From Catonia carolina (lineage: Eukaryota; Arthropoda; Insecta; Hemiptera; Achilidae), in assembly GCA_035578175.1 (NCBI GenBank), contig JAQMRL010000001.1, positions 51,669,553-51,733,552 on the forward strand: DNA of 64,000 bases, given 5' to 3'. Position 1 is the first letter of the stretch; each line of letters begins with the position of its first letter. The notes beneath the pieces were generated by a model that searched no databases, was not told where the DNA came from, and saw only the letters and a program-made list of their open reading frames with translations. Below are positions 1-10,045 of the stretch, piece by piece. A program made the translations under genes and the position numbers.

Positions 1-177
1 TATTGCATTAGTAATTTTTATTGTTTCTATTTTTTAATTAATTTAGTAACAAAAGTACATTCATTTATATTCAAACTTATTCAAATTTATGTTCAGGTTT
101 TTAAAAAATGAATTATGTTAAAATTGTTCTTTAATATAATAATTATATTAGGAATAATTATTATTCTTTATATGGGC

Positions 178-246
178 TTGTGTGTGAGTGTAAGTGTGTG
201 TGTACGCGCGCGTGTGCGCATGTATGTTTGTTTGCAAGCGCGCGTT
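178..246. repeat. Impure GT/CG alternating tract
   Basis: Alternating purine-pyrimidine simple sequence: GT runs interrupted by CGCGCG blocks and a GTTT stretch. It lies inside the direct-repeat-bounded segment. Confidence 0.8.
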
Positions 247-265
247 TTAACGTGGTATTATGATG

Positions 266-402
266 CATGATTTAAGGAATAGTCAATCAAAAATCTCCTT
301 CGTAGTAACTACTACTAACATGATATTACAGAAGGTTGGACTACTGCGCACCTGCGTGTCAACGCTTTACAAATTTAGATGAGTTATAATTTAATACACA
401 TT
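266..402 (+). repeat. Dispersed repeat X, copy 1
   Basis: About 137 bp that recurs at 1191-1326 in the same orientation. Shared blocks include GGTTGGACTACTGCGCA, CTACGCTTTACAAA and TTAGATGAGTTATAAT. Differences are scattered substitutions and small indels, as in an old interspersed repeat. No coding capacity or TIRs were seen. Confidence 0.7.
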
Positions 403-425
403 TTTATTTAATTTAGTAACAAAAG

Positions 426-1190
426 ATCAAAGTTTTCACATGGTTTTCGCTGCCCGCTCCAACCACATGTCTGATCAGTATCCTTTTCACATTACAGTAG
501 TGCTTTTTTATTTCCAATCCTAAACCTTTTGACTTGCCGTATTATAATGTGTACTACGTACATTCGTGACAACAAATTTTATTTATTTATTTGATTTCTA
601 TCACCCTCCATATTCTCTCACCCATTAAAATCAAATCATGTGATATTTTCCTCATTTTCAAAGATGTCATGGTCCTCACGTTCCACGATGCAACGGCCAT
701 ACCAAACTCTTTATTTCTATGACGTTCCGTTTACGTAATCTATAATCTATGTCTGTCAATCGAGAATAATATATTGGTTTTGTAACAGCTAATTTTTACA
801 GTGAAGGGTTACTAACCCCACGCTTAACTCCCAACCTGAATGACCATGAAACTTTCTATCAGCGTAACCATATTATCTTAACCAAAGAATCTCCGTTTTA
901 AGGCGCTGAGGATAAGGTTTGGAATAAATGGTGATTTGTGTATCGCTAAATAGTCTAGTGTTGTAAAACAACCACTGCAATAATAATTAAAAGTAATCAA
1001 TAATTGATACAAAATTCATTAATTAGTTAGTATTCAATGTTCTACGTATTTCTTTGCTATTTTAAACAATGTGTTATACGCGTTCATATTAATACTATTA
1101 AGAGTTAGGGATAATTCATCTTAAGTTAATAAACCTCAGTTGTCGAGTAGAGTGGGAGTAGATTGGTATCGGTGGAAAGGGATCATGTGG
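426..1190. other. AT-rich sequence, nothing recognised
   Basis: No ORF above about 60 codons, no tandem array and no recognised repeat or RNA gene on either strand. Confidence 0.5.
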
Positions 1191-1326
1191 CCTGATTTGA
1201 GAAATAGCCAATCAAATATTTCCTCCGTAGTACTACTAACAGCGACAGAAACCTAAGGTTGGACTACTGCGCATCTATGGGTCTACGCTTTACAAACTTA
1301 GATGAGTTATAATACAATACATATTG
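1191..1326 (+). repeat. Dispersed repeat X, copy 2
   Basis: Second copy of the repeat at 266-402. It aligns from CCTGATTTGAGAAATAGCC to the AATACATATT end. No direct repeats were found around this copy. Confidence 0.7.
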
Positions 1327-1693
1327 CGTACGTATTTATCTTCGGAATTATATTTGAACTACTAAAGTAATGGTATCACTGTAATTAACATTTGAATTTA
1401 TTGTGGTTTGATGTTTTAATAAAATAATTAAAATAAAGTGTAACAGCCTGTAATACAGAGATATATTAATCTACTAAACTTAAAAGTAGAAGATGCCGAT
1501 TTCTATTCACATTTAGGATTACAAAAATTTTCAAAACTGTTAAAACCCACTACAATATTTTCGTTTTTACTTCTTTAGTTGTCATGCTGTAGAAACTGTT
1601 GAAGTTTTTTAAATAAATATTTAATAGAAAATTACAAACTTTGACAAAGATTATATGAGAGTAAGATACATTTCATAACCAATTATTCTAAAC
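1327..1693. other. AT-rich sequence, nothing recognised
   Basis: Low-complexity AT-rich DNA without ORFs, repeats or RNA motifs that I can name. It ends at the target duplication of the hairpin element. Confidence 0.5.
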
Positions 1694-1705
1694 AGTATTG
1701 CTTTA
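1694..1705. repeat. Left target-site duplication of hairpin element
   Basis: AGTATTGCTTTA, repeated exactly at 2158-2169 around the hairpin insertion. Confidence 0.65.
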
Positions 1706-1823
1706 TTCAAAAATAAATCTTTATAATGCATCCTGCAGTTTTAAATATTTCTATTTCATATAATGAATTAATGCAATAATTTCACTAACCTTCTTTTTAA
1801 ACTGCGTCACCTTTATTTTAATT

Positions 1824-1867
1824 TTTACTTACACGTGTTTCGGTGGATCCACCATCATCAGAGTAAA
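1824..1867 (-). ncRNA. Hammerhead ribozyme, left arm (minus strand)
   Basis: Exact reverse complement of the plus-strand hammerhead in the right arm (2040-2083). Read on the minus strand it has stem I TTTACT/AGTAAA, core CTGATGA, a stem II hairpin, GAAA, a short stem III and cleavage triplet GTA. The two ribozymes diverge from the hairpin centre. A read-through RNA would contain one active strand and one antisense copy and would fold into a long duplex. Confidence 0.7.
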
Positions 1868-2039
1868 TAACATAAAATTGAAACTAAAAACAATATTTAT
1901 TAAAAATCTATAGAAGATGATACATCTTCAGTCACTTGTATAAAACTGTTTTATACAACTGTTTTATACAAGTGACTGAAGATGTATCATCTTCTATAGA
2001 TTTTTAATAAATATTGTTTTTAGTTTCAATTTTATGTTA

Positions 2040-2083
2040 TTTACTCTGATGATGGTGGATCCACCGAAACACGTGTAAGTAAA
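2040..2083 (+). ncRNA. Hammerhead ribozyme, right arm (plus strand)
   Basis: Core order is complete. Stem I strand TTTACT (2040-2045) pairs with AGTAAA (2078-2083). CTGATGA lies at 2046-2052. Stem II is GGTGG/CCACC (2054-2058 with 2061-2065) with a 2-nt loop. GAA(A) is at 2066-2069, stem III is ACAC/GTGT (2069-2076) with no loop, and cleavage is predicted after A2077 (GTA). One extra U (2053) sits between the core and stem II. Very short stem III is typical of Penelope-associated hammerheads, which are reported to act as dimers. Activity here is inferred, not shown. Confidence 0.75.
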
Positions 2084-2157
2084 AATTAAAATAAAGGTGA
2101 CGCAGTTTAAAAAGAAGGTTAGTGAAATTATTGCATTAATTCATTATATGAAATAGA

Positions 2158-2169
2158 AGTATTGCTTTA
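2158..2169. repeat. Right target-site duplication of hairpin element
   Basis: Exact copy of the 12 bp at 1694-1705. The first base coincides with the last base of the right arm. Confidence 0.65.
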
Positions 2170-3160
2170 CATGATTTTTTTATCTGTTTGATTAAGAATG
2201 AATATACATTTTAATTTTACAAGAAAACGTTCAGTTTTACCAGAAATTGATCTCTAAATTGCTTCATTTACAATTGGAACAAGATATTTTTTATCTTTGT
2301 CCCCAATGATACTGTAAATTTTATATGATTGTTTGAATAAATTATGCAAATGCCAAGTGACATACATTTGTGACTGAAAATGAATGACACATGTCACTCA
2401 AGCAAATTTTGATGCTTTAACTATCAGTTCTTGCTATTACTCACACTAACTCAATGAGCGTATATTTATTTATAAGGGAGTTCGTATTTTTATTATATTA
2501 TCAGGCAGTTCGTTTCGGTGTGACAAGATTCATCTCATCTTGACAAAACAACTTTGTTAATATCGTGCACAAATCTACTTACAATATTCAAGTACTAAAA
2601 CTTCAAGCCTACATTATTTTATAATACCAAGTTGCCCAAAATTATCTATAGTTTTGTAAGGATAAAATAAATTAACAACTGTTGAATAGAATAAACTGCG
2701 TTTCTCCCTAATGCAGTAACAATTCTTTGAATTAGACGGAGAATTTAAACCCTTTTGAGATACACGTTAAAATATCACGTACGGTAATTGGAAACGTAAA
2801 TAGCATTAAGGTAACACAACATGGAAATACCACAGTCGAAAACAACAAAAATGATAGTTCAGCAATGGTGGAAGGAAAAAGGGACTGTACTCCGGAGACA
2901 TCTTACTACTTGTGTGGCAAAAAAAACAAACGCTCAAAAGAAACTAATCTCAAACTAAGTAATGCAGTGATAAATTTTAATTGTATTCAGACAAGTAAGT
3001 AACTACGACAGGGAAGGCTGATCTGAGATAAACAGCTAAATTAAGAGAACATTCTGGATAAGTAAGTTCAAAAAGTGAAAGGCCGAATAAGAAATGAGAG
3101 TGGAGCAACGGAGGCTCTGGTTATGGTTAGGAAGGAGAGGTAGAGGTCGTCCATTGGTAT

Positions 3161-3163
<3 letters not shown>
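2170..3163. other. AT-rich sequence with one small ORF of unknown nature
   Basis: No recognised repeat. An ATG-initiated frame at 2821-2958 (plus, 45 codons, basic, contains QQWWKEKG) is too short and unfamiliar to call a gene. The rest is AT-rich without features. Confidence 0.4.

Positions 3164-3227
<64 letters not shown>
3164..3227. repeat. (GA)n microsatellite
   Basis: About 32 GA units with one phase break. It generates a spurious Ser-Leu repeat ORF on the minus strand. GAGA tracts can bind GAGA factor in insects, but nothing else here suggests a promoter. Confidence 0.95.
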
Positions 3228-3497
3228 TGTGTGTTAAAACTGTCGAAGAAAAACGACAGATTGTTGGGGGACAAAACACATAGTAGGCGTTTCTCAGTTT
3301 AAAAAAATATTGTGTAGTTGAGGATACAAAATTGATAAAAATTATTGATAAAAGAAACGTTTAGTACATCTGTCCAGTGGTGGCTCGTGCCTTCAAAAAA
3401 TAGATGAAGAGTTGAAAAAAACCGAGAAAAACTAGTATACTACTAATAAGTATCCGCGAGACTCCCAAGAGTAAAAAATATTTATAAAAAGTGTGTA

Positions 3498-4812
3498 CGA
3501 GGTGTGTTCAAAAAGTTACGGGAATTTTTAAATTTCGCGGGTTTGGATAGTCCGATTGTAAAAATTTTGTTTTATTATGTTGGTACACATGCCCCTGACG
3601 TACGATAAAATTTTCAACAATATTCATTGCTTAGTTCTTACGTGGAAGCCGCTAAGATTAGACGTGTTTTTCGAGCACGGCTATTTTTGTTTGTTTAAAA
3701 TATGGATCAAAGAATTTGTATTAAATTTTGGGTGAAAAATGAAATAAAGTGTAATAAAGTGTGTGAAATGTTAACAAAGGCATATGGTGAGTCTGCTATG
3801 AGTAAAACAAGGATTTACGATTGGTATAAGCATTTCCAAGATGGCCGCGAAAACGTTGAAGATGACGAACGACCCGGACGTCCAAGCACATCAACAACCG
3901 ATGAAAACGTGAAAAAAGTGAAAGAAATGGTCATGAACGATCGCCGAATCACAATCAGAGAAGTCAGTGATGATGTTGGCATATCGATTGGCTCATGCCA
4001 TGAAATTTTTTCGGATGTTTTGGGGATGAAACGTGTGGCAGCAAAATTTGTTCCAAAATTGTTGAATTTCGAACAAAAACAGCGGCGAATAGAAGTTGCT
4101 CAGGAGTCACTAAATGAAGTCGACAACGATGAGGATCTACTCAAACGTGTTATAACAGGTGACGAAACATGGGTTTACGGATACGATGTCGAAACTAAGG
4201 CTCAATCGTCCCAGTGGAGGCATTCTGGATCGCCAAGACCGAAAAAGGCTCGACAAGTGCGGTCGAATGTGAAGGTTATGCTCACTGTGTTCTTCGATTT
4301 TAATGGCATAGTGCATCATGAATTCTTGCCACAAGGTCAAACAATCAATAAGGAGTACTACCTACAAGTTCAACGCCGTTTGCGTGAAGCAATCCGAAAA
4401 AAACGCCCGGATTTGTGGCAAAACAATTCATGGCTTTTGCACCACGATAATGCATCTGCTCACACTTCATTGCTTGTTCGTAAATGTTTGGCCAAAAACA
4501 AAACTGTAACGATGCCTCAGCCTCCATATTCGCCAGACATGGCTCCATGTGACTTTTTTCTATTTCCAAAAATAAAGAGAACATTAAAAGGCCGTCGTTT
4601 TACAAGCATAGATGACATTAAAAGCGAATCAGTGAAAGAGCTAAAAGCTATCACAAAGATCGAGTTTCAGAAGTGTTTCGAGGATTGGAAAAAGCGTTGG
4701 CACAAGTGCATGCAAAGGGGACTACTTTGAAGGCGACAATATTAATGTAGATGAATAAATAAATATTTTTTTCAAAAAACGAAAATTCCCGTTATTTTTT
4801 GAACAAACCTCG
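3498..4812 (+). mobile_element. Complete mariner (Tc1/mariner) transposon
   Basis: The 1,315-bp element is flanked by TA (3496-3497 and 4813-4814), the target duplicated by this superfamily. Terminal inverted repeats match at 28 of 31 bases, both starting CGAGGT and sharing TTCAAAAA and ACGGGAATTTT. A single uninterrupted transposase ORF lies between them with about 200 bp of leader and 80 bp of trailer. Near-identical ends plus an intact ORF suggest recent arrival, and the copy may still be active. It lies 6 bp from the foldback at 4819-5026. Confidence 0.95.
3702..4730 (+). CDS. Mariner transposase, intact
   Basis: This 342-residue protein has the usual length for mariner transposases, which bind the element's inverted repeats in the nucleus and catalyse cut-and-paste at TA. 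The N-terminal part (about residues 1-115) holds two helix-turn-helix regions joined by an RPGRPS linker. The catalytic DD34D triad is visible: TGDETWVYGYD (first D near residue 153), HHDNASAH (second), and YSPDMAPCDFFLFP, where the D of PCDFF falls 34 residues after the second. The usual WVPHEL box is KFVPKLL and the YSPDLAP box is YSPDMAP, so it is a variant subfamily that I cannot name. The start is the first ATG after the 5' inverted repeat. No frameshift or internal stop was seen, and all catalytic residues are present. Confidence 0.95.
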   Translation: MDQRICIKFWVKNEIKCNKVCEMLTKAYGESAMSKTRIYDWYKHFQDGRENVEDDERPGRPSTSTTDENVKKVKEMVMNDRRITIREVSDDVGISIGSCHEIFSDVLGMKRVAAKFVPKLLNFEQKQRRIEVAQESLNEVDNDEDLLKRVITGDETWVYGYDVETKAQSSQWRHSGSPRPKKARQVRSNVKVMLTVFFDFNGIVHHEFLPQGQTINKEYYLQVQRRLREAIRKKRPDLWQNNSWLLHHDNASAHTSLLVRKCLAKNKTVTMPQPPYSPDMAPCDFFLFPKIKRTLKGRRFTSIDDIKSESVKELKAITKIEFQKCFEDWKKRWHKCMQRGLL

Positions 4813-4818
4813 TATGTG

Positions 4819-5026
4819 TACTGTTTGTCTATAACATGATGGCCTGCCACAGAGAGGAGCAGAATCGGCCCGCTACTAGCCTTCTCAATAACACATCATT
4901 ATGTATCAATTTTCCAAAGTAGATACTATTTAGTAGTAGTACATAATGAAAAGTTATTGAGAAGGCTAGTAGCGGGCCGATTCTACTCCTCTCTGCGGCA
5001 GGCCATCAAGTTATAGACAGACAGTA
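4819..5026. repeat. Foldback element with 86-bp arms
   Basis: Positions 4819-4904 and 4941-5026 are inverted copies matching at about 79 of 86 bases, with a 36-nt spacer. Shared text includes GGCCTGCC, AGAGAGGAG and TCGGCCCGCTACTAGCC. The arms are notably more GC-rich than the surroundings. No ORF and no clear target duplication were found, so it may be a MITE-like foldback or a local inverted duplication. Confidence 0.75.
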
Positions 5027-7030
5027 TATTTTACATACTATGTGACACACAATATGTAAAATACACACATGTAAAACAACAGAATGACACCGCAAATACA
5101 AAACAACTAACGTACACGTACATAGAACATGCCGTTACAGTAGGCTGGTTGACCCGCCGCAATCACTTCTCTATTCGAGTACGGGTGTGGTGAACAAGGG
5201 GTTCATATTTGCCGCTGACATCTCCGTTGGCATGGTAACCAGCTCGCGTTGGAAGAGAAGCGGCGGCCACCTTTCTAAATCTTCACTTGGGCATTTATTA
5301 CCTATTTTAATGCCATTTTACAAGGGTTATGTAACACATTAGAAAGCGCTCTAAGCAGATATAATACACTTGTATTTATGTAGTTTTATTTATTTTATGC
5401 ACATTTTTACACGATTCTTCAACATTTATTGTAAAACAAAAAATAATTATAACATAAATTATACTTATTTTGTGAGAGAAATAAATCTCGATACTATCCA
5501 TACAGTAGGTGAAGAGGCTCTTCACCGACTTCCTGTGTATCCTATAATTTAGAAAGTATTCAGTGATTCACTCACTCCTCACTAATATTCTCTAACTTTC
5601 CAGTCACAGCTGAAATTCCGTCCAATTGTTCCTCGGGGTTGAACAAAAAAACTATAACATTAGCATCTCAATCACTTACGTCTAAGGAGTAAAAAGGAGG
5701 CGACTACCGTAAACAATACAAAAACGGTCTAAAAATTGGTAAGAAAAACCACAGAGTGATACCTAGAAGTAAAGTACTTGAATTGCAAACGCAATTACTA
5801 GTAAAAAACAATTCAAGGTATTTCATAAACTGTCAAAAATATATGAAAGGGAATATTATCAGCTTCTGTAGAACAAGGAGGAAATTATATTGTATTAAAT
5901 GAAGTACATACGATCGATTGTGAACTTGAGGTGTTCCAGAAAAGCAGAAACCTTTTGGACAGTCGAAAAGTATACCGCAAAATAATTGTGAGAATGCGGG
6001 CTGAAAAAAAATAAAAAAATGTTTAACATTCGGCCTAATTGATCTTTGTAAAATAATGGCACTGAACAAAATATTTTACGATTAATTTTACTTTAAAGGA
6101 AAATTATTTTTTAATGGTGTTTATATTAGGTCAGATACTTAACAATTTATAAATAATTAAACAGATAAAACAGTAACATGAATAGCGGCTTTGTACTTAA
6201 AAACTCAAAGTGTACTATCTATTTTAGACGTATTGTTTACAATCGTTCGGCTATTGCCAAAATATGATGTGACTTCTTAATACACCTATTAATCATTAAA
6301 TTAAATAAGTAATTGACACGTGTTTTTATCAATATTAACGTACAATTCAAAACTTGTCCACTCTGAATACCTAATTGTGTGACATCTTACTTAAATTTTA
6401 AATTAATAATTGATTGATTATTTGATTAACGATCATGTGGATTTACATTAATAATTGTTTGTTTCGAAACAATTAACAAGTCTAACATCATAAATACGTC
6501 CTATTAAAATTTTAAATAATATATTAAAAACTTTTGATAATTTATATAAATAACTTTTCCGACACCTTTAATAAATCTACCTGTATTAATTTATCAATAA
6601 CTTTACAATAGAGATTAGTAAAATAAACCTTTAATAATAGCAACTGTAGGGGGTTTACAGCTTTCATTTTTTTTGTGAAAATACAAATTAACTGAATTAT
6701 AATAATATCAAATCATTTTTATTAATTTTACCTTGAAAGTTTATCAGAAAAATTCAATTCGTGAAAATAACTATAGAAGACTTTTCCCATAAAAGTAATT
6801 TGTTGTTAATTGTTGTCTGCATCAAGGAGTGTATAAGAAATTTCAGTTAATTTGATACTTGTTACGCCAATACACTTAGTATTACTCGTACTATACATTA
6901 ACCAGCTCGTATATACATTTTTATTTATTTCAACATATGTATCGTGTTTTTAATAATACAGCTTTCTTCAGAATTCGCATGTTTTTTGCTTTCTCTTGAA
7001 TATACATTTTTACATATGAATAAATCTACC
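5027..7030. other. Noncoding stretch, mostly AT-rich
   Basis: No recognised gene. Positions 5130-5290 are GC-balanced and non-repetitive, unlike the rest. From about 5300 onward the DNA is AT-rich and low in complexity. Short frames here look like chance. Confidence 0.45.
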
Positions 7031-7225
7031 TGGCCATAACAGGCAGGTGCAGCGTTAAATTATTTGCACTCGATTTACTAGTTCCAGGGCTAAAAAAAAA
7101 TAGTTCTGTTTCTTATCATGGTCAGCCAATTATATGACTAAAATTTACAAACAGAAGAGGTGAAGTTTTAAAAGATACTAGTCAGAGTTATCTCCTCTGA
7201 AAGTAATCAATTTCTATATACAACC
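7031..7225 (+). repeat. 362-bp retroposon family, copy A (5' part only)
   Basis: Matches the first half of the complete copy at 51674-52035: starts TGGCCATAACAGGCAGGTG and includes GAACAGAAGAGGT-like and AGTTATCTCCTCTGA blocks. It breaks off at the CAGACC block, where the rearranged mariner begins. Confidence 0.8.
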
Positions 7226-7237
7226 AGACCATCTGGT

Positions 7238-8162
7238 GAAATATGACCATCTGTAAAAATTTTATTTTTATTTTATACATAATCACTTATTGTCACCTTC
7301 AATATACACTCCTTCTCTATCCCTACAACGCTCCATGCGAATTTTCCATTGTTGGAAACAGTGCTGGGAGGTCAACTTCTGTCAGCTCCTTCAGGACACG
7401 TGCCGTTTTCTCTTTTACAGCTTCCACAGACTCAAATCTTGTCCCTTTTAATGCAGATTTCACTTTAGGGAACAGGTAGAAGTGCAACAGGAACATGGTG
7501 CAAGATCTGGTGAATAAGGTGGATATTCTAACACTGAGATGCTGTACTTGGCTAGGAATCTCTTGACAGATAGCGAGGAATGAGCTGGCGCATTGTCTTG
7601 GTGGAGAAACCATGATTTGTCCTTACACATTTCGGGGCGTTTTTTCCTTACTCCCTGGCGTAGTTTAGAAAGTACCTCAAGGTAGTAGTAGTATTGATTA
7701 ATTGTTTGACCTTCAGGAACCCAGTGAAGGTACACAATCCCATGAATATCAAAAAAAATCATCATTGCTTTAAATTTTGACTTGCTCATTCGAGCTTTTT
7801 TGGCTCTCGGTGAAGTTCGGCTCTTCCAGTACATGGATTGGCGCTTCGTTTCCTGATCATAAGTAAAAAACCACGTTCCATCACATGTTATTATCGTTTC
7901 TAAAAAAAATTAGGTCATTTTCAATCGCGCACAAAGTGTCAGTACAAACATTTTTGCGAGCTTCATTTCAAACATTTTTGAGCGGCACGTGTCCTGAAGG
8001 ATCTGACAGAAGATGACTTCCAGCACTGTTTTCAACAATGGAAAGTTCGCATGAACCGTTGTAGGGATAGAGAAGGAGGGTATATTGAAGGTGGCAATAA
8101 GTGATTGTGTATAAAATTAAATTTTTACAACGTCAGTCTTGTTATTTAATAGCCACACCTCG
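7238..8162. pseudogene. Rearranged mariner: two 3' halves facing outward
   Basis: On the minus strand, 7982-7238 encodes mariner catalytic-domain text: CDGTWFFTYD where GDETW is expected, then GQTINQYYY and HQDNAPAHSS. An indel in the YSPDLAPC segment throws the third aspartate out of frame, the reading resuming as LFPKVKSALKG. On the plus strand, 7983-8162 is a second copy of the same C-terminal region and 3' end, closing at CCTCG just before TA (8163-8164). Both outer ends are therefore 3' ends. The left inverted repeat is deleted against the retroposon fragment. It is a different mariner family from the intact one at 3498-4812 and is non-functional. The same internal junction recurs at 33241-33607. 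Confidence 0.8.
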
Positions 8163-9714
8163 TAAAGAGACCGGAGAATGCAGTGAATTTCGTAAGCCGT
8201 TCATATTATGAACATTAAGTTTTTGAGACGTATGTTTGTGAACTGTTTGTTAAAGAGTACAATCGAAAGGGCAAAGACGTCCTACCTTGGTTACAAACAC
8301 AGCAGTGTTACGTAAGAGCATCTCACTCTTATTTTCGAGGGAAACAATTTGTGTAGGCGCAGCCGTTGACGAAGGAATGCTTATAGTTTAATAGTACATG
8401 GGAATGAGCAAAATGACTCCTCACACTCATTTGAGGGTAATTCACGATAGGGCGCGATTTACCAGAGTTGTAGCAACAATTCCTTGGTAGAGTGGTCACT
8501 TTAATAATAACAAAAGCAACAACAACAATAATAATAGTAACGAATTACGGCAAATGACAATCAATTCGCGGAAAGTTAGAAGTAGAAATACTTTTATCCG
8601 GAATAGGATACTGTGAACTATCTATTTATGTCGATGTAATTTTAAACGCCTCGTAACGAAAAATCTGACCGTCCATCGTCTTGTCGTATAAGCTAACAAA
8701 ACCGATTTAAGTTCACTAAATGTTGTTCCACTTTCAATATTTTACAATTCCAAAATTTAGTTCTCAACCCTATATGAATAGTTCCCATGAACATTTCAGA
8801 TAACGCACAAAATGACATTTTTGGATGGAATTCATCGGCCCAGAAAAGTAAAAAAAAGTATTTCAAATAGAAGATATCGGGTATAATTAAGGGATATTTT
8901 GGGAGATAGATGTTTAGAAAAGAAACAGTTGGAAATCTCGAGCTTAAGTCTACATATCATAACCGGCAGATATGAAACTGAGAAATAATATGTGTCGCAC
9001 ATTTCTAAAAATAAAATTTTACTATGTAGTATATCACGATATACTTGTGTTTAATTTTCTTGGTCATCAAGGAAACAGTGGTTCGTGGAACAGTGTCAGC
9101 GGATTTGAACGAATTATAAGTTTCCAGACCTAATCATGATTTGAATCTGAGACTTTCTCCTTTGCGGATCAGATCACAAACCAACTGCTTGACTGAAGCC
9201 CCCTAAATTTCTTCAACATGAAGCTTTCTTGTGCATTTTAAGAACGTACCGCCTGTAACCACGGATATTTTCCATTTTCTTACTCTGACTAATATCTTGG
9301 AAAAAAACGTTTACACTTTCAGTCTCACAATATTAGCAATGTCCACTCTGCGTAGTTTCCATTTGAAATGCCTTAGTTTATAATAGGCCTACCTATATTA
9401 AACAGTTCGTTATAATTCTATTAATATAAATAACACATGTTAATTTATTTGTGTATGGTATTTTTGTTTTCTTTTAACAATAGCTTATGATTTATTTTTA
9501 GGTACTGTAGGAAAATACAAAACGAAGTAGATTTATGAATTTGAAGAGGATGCACTTAAACGGTTTTTGATAGCTGGAAAGAAGTTTCAAGAGTGCCATG
9601 AGAACATAAAGAGACACTTGACTGAGTTTCAAACGTATTGGTTTGCGAAGCTTATTACAAGAGAGAGGAGAGGACAAAGATAGCGAGAGCTTTTTGAAAA
9701 ACTAATTTCTTTTT
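8163..9714. other. Noncoding stretch with a short unassigned frame
   Basis: Contains an AAY-type simple repeat near 8502-8541. An open frame of about 55 codons ends near 9680 on the plus strand (includes AGKKFQECHENIKRHLTEFQ) and does not look like low-complexity noise, but has no start in context and no family I recognise. Otherwise AT-rich. Confidence 0.35.
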
Positions 9715-10045
9715 CGAGTACCAAGCCCCCCGTCAGCGAGCATAATTGGCAGTGACCATTTTTATTTTTTACGGCGGAGTGAGTTTGAAATGTTCCCACC
9801 TGATCCTCTTTATAAATCCATAATCAGAGGCTGTCAGAGGGTAGGTAGCCTGTCAGATTACGACGGTCTCTTTGCGGGTAATGGATGGTGGCAGGCGAAT
9901 AGGGTAAAAATCCCCAGCACGATAGTTGCAGCCTGACAAAGGCAGACACAATGCAACCGTCGCCTGCTGCTTCTCTTCTCATCGTGTTGTTATATTTGGC
10001 ACTCCCACCCCTCCTTGTTTCTTTCACCCTCTTTAAAAACATTCA
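9715..10045. other. GC-balanced noncoding island 1 (candidate regulatory)
   Basis: Non-repetitive, not coding, and clearly less AT-rich than its flanks. It holds several homeodomain-like cores (CATAATTGGC, CTTTATAAATCC, GGTAATGG) and repeated CTGTCA or TGACA cores, which resemble TALE-homeodomain sites. Function is inferred from composition only. Confidence 0.25.

Larger units (their letters stand above)
31..425. repeat. Segment bounded by a 25-bp direct repeat
   Basis: Positions 31-55 and 401-425 match at 24 of 25 bases, the longest exact run being 18 bases (38-55 and 408-425, core TTTAGTAACAAAAG). A repeat this long could be the target-site duplication of a retroposon occupying about 56-407. 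That interval contains a GT/CG tract and one copy of a dispersed repeat. No ORF or tRNA-like promoter was recognised in it, so the class is unknown. Confidence 0.4.
1706..2157. mobile_element. Hairpin retroelement insertion, Penelope-like (inverted pLTR-type arms)
   Basis: Positions 1749-1946 and 1961-2158 are exact reverse complements (198-bp arms, 14-nt spacer), with no mismatch on direct reading. The 12-bp direct repeat AGTATTGCTTTA at 1694-1705 and 2158-2169 looks like a target-site duplication. The inserted DNA is then the inverted arms plus a 43-nt one-sided extension (1706-1748). Each arm carries a hammerhead ribozyme motif pointing outward from the centre. Inverted pseudo-LTRs, a short one-sided extension, variable target duplications and hammerheads are established traits of Penelope-like retroelements. 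The family assignment is inferred, because no reverse transcriptase or GIY-YIG ORF is present. Alternative: a foldback element that captured a hammerhead. Confidence 0.7.

Noticed and set aside
3068..3274. Minus-strand ORF with Ser-Leu repeats
   Set aside because: Created by the GA microsatellite.
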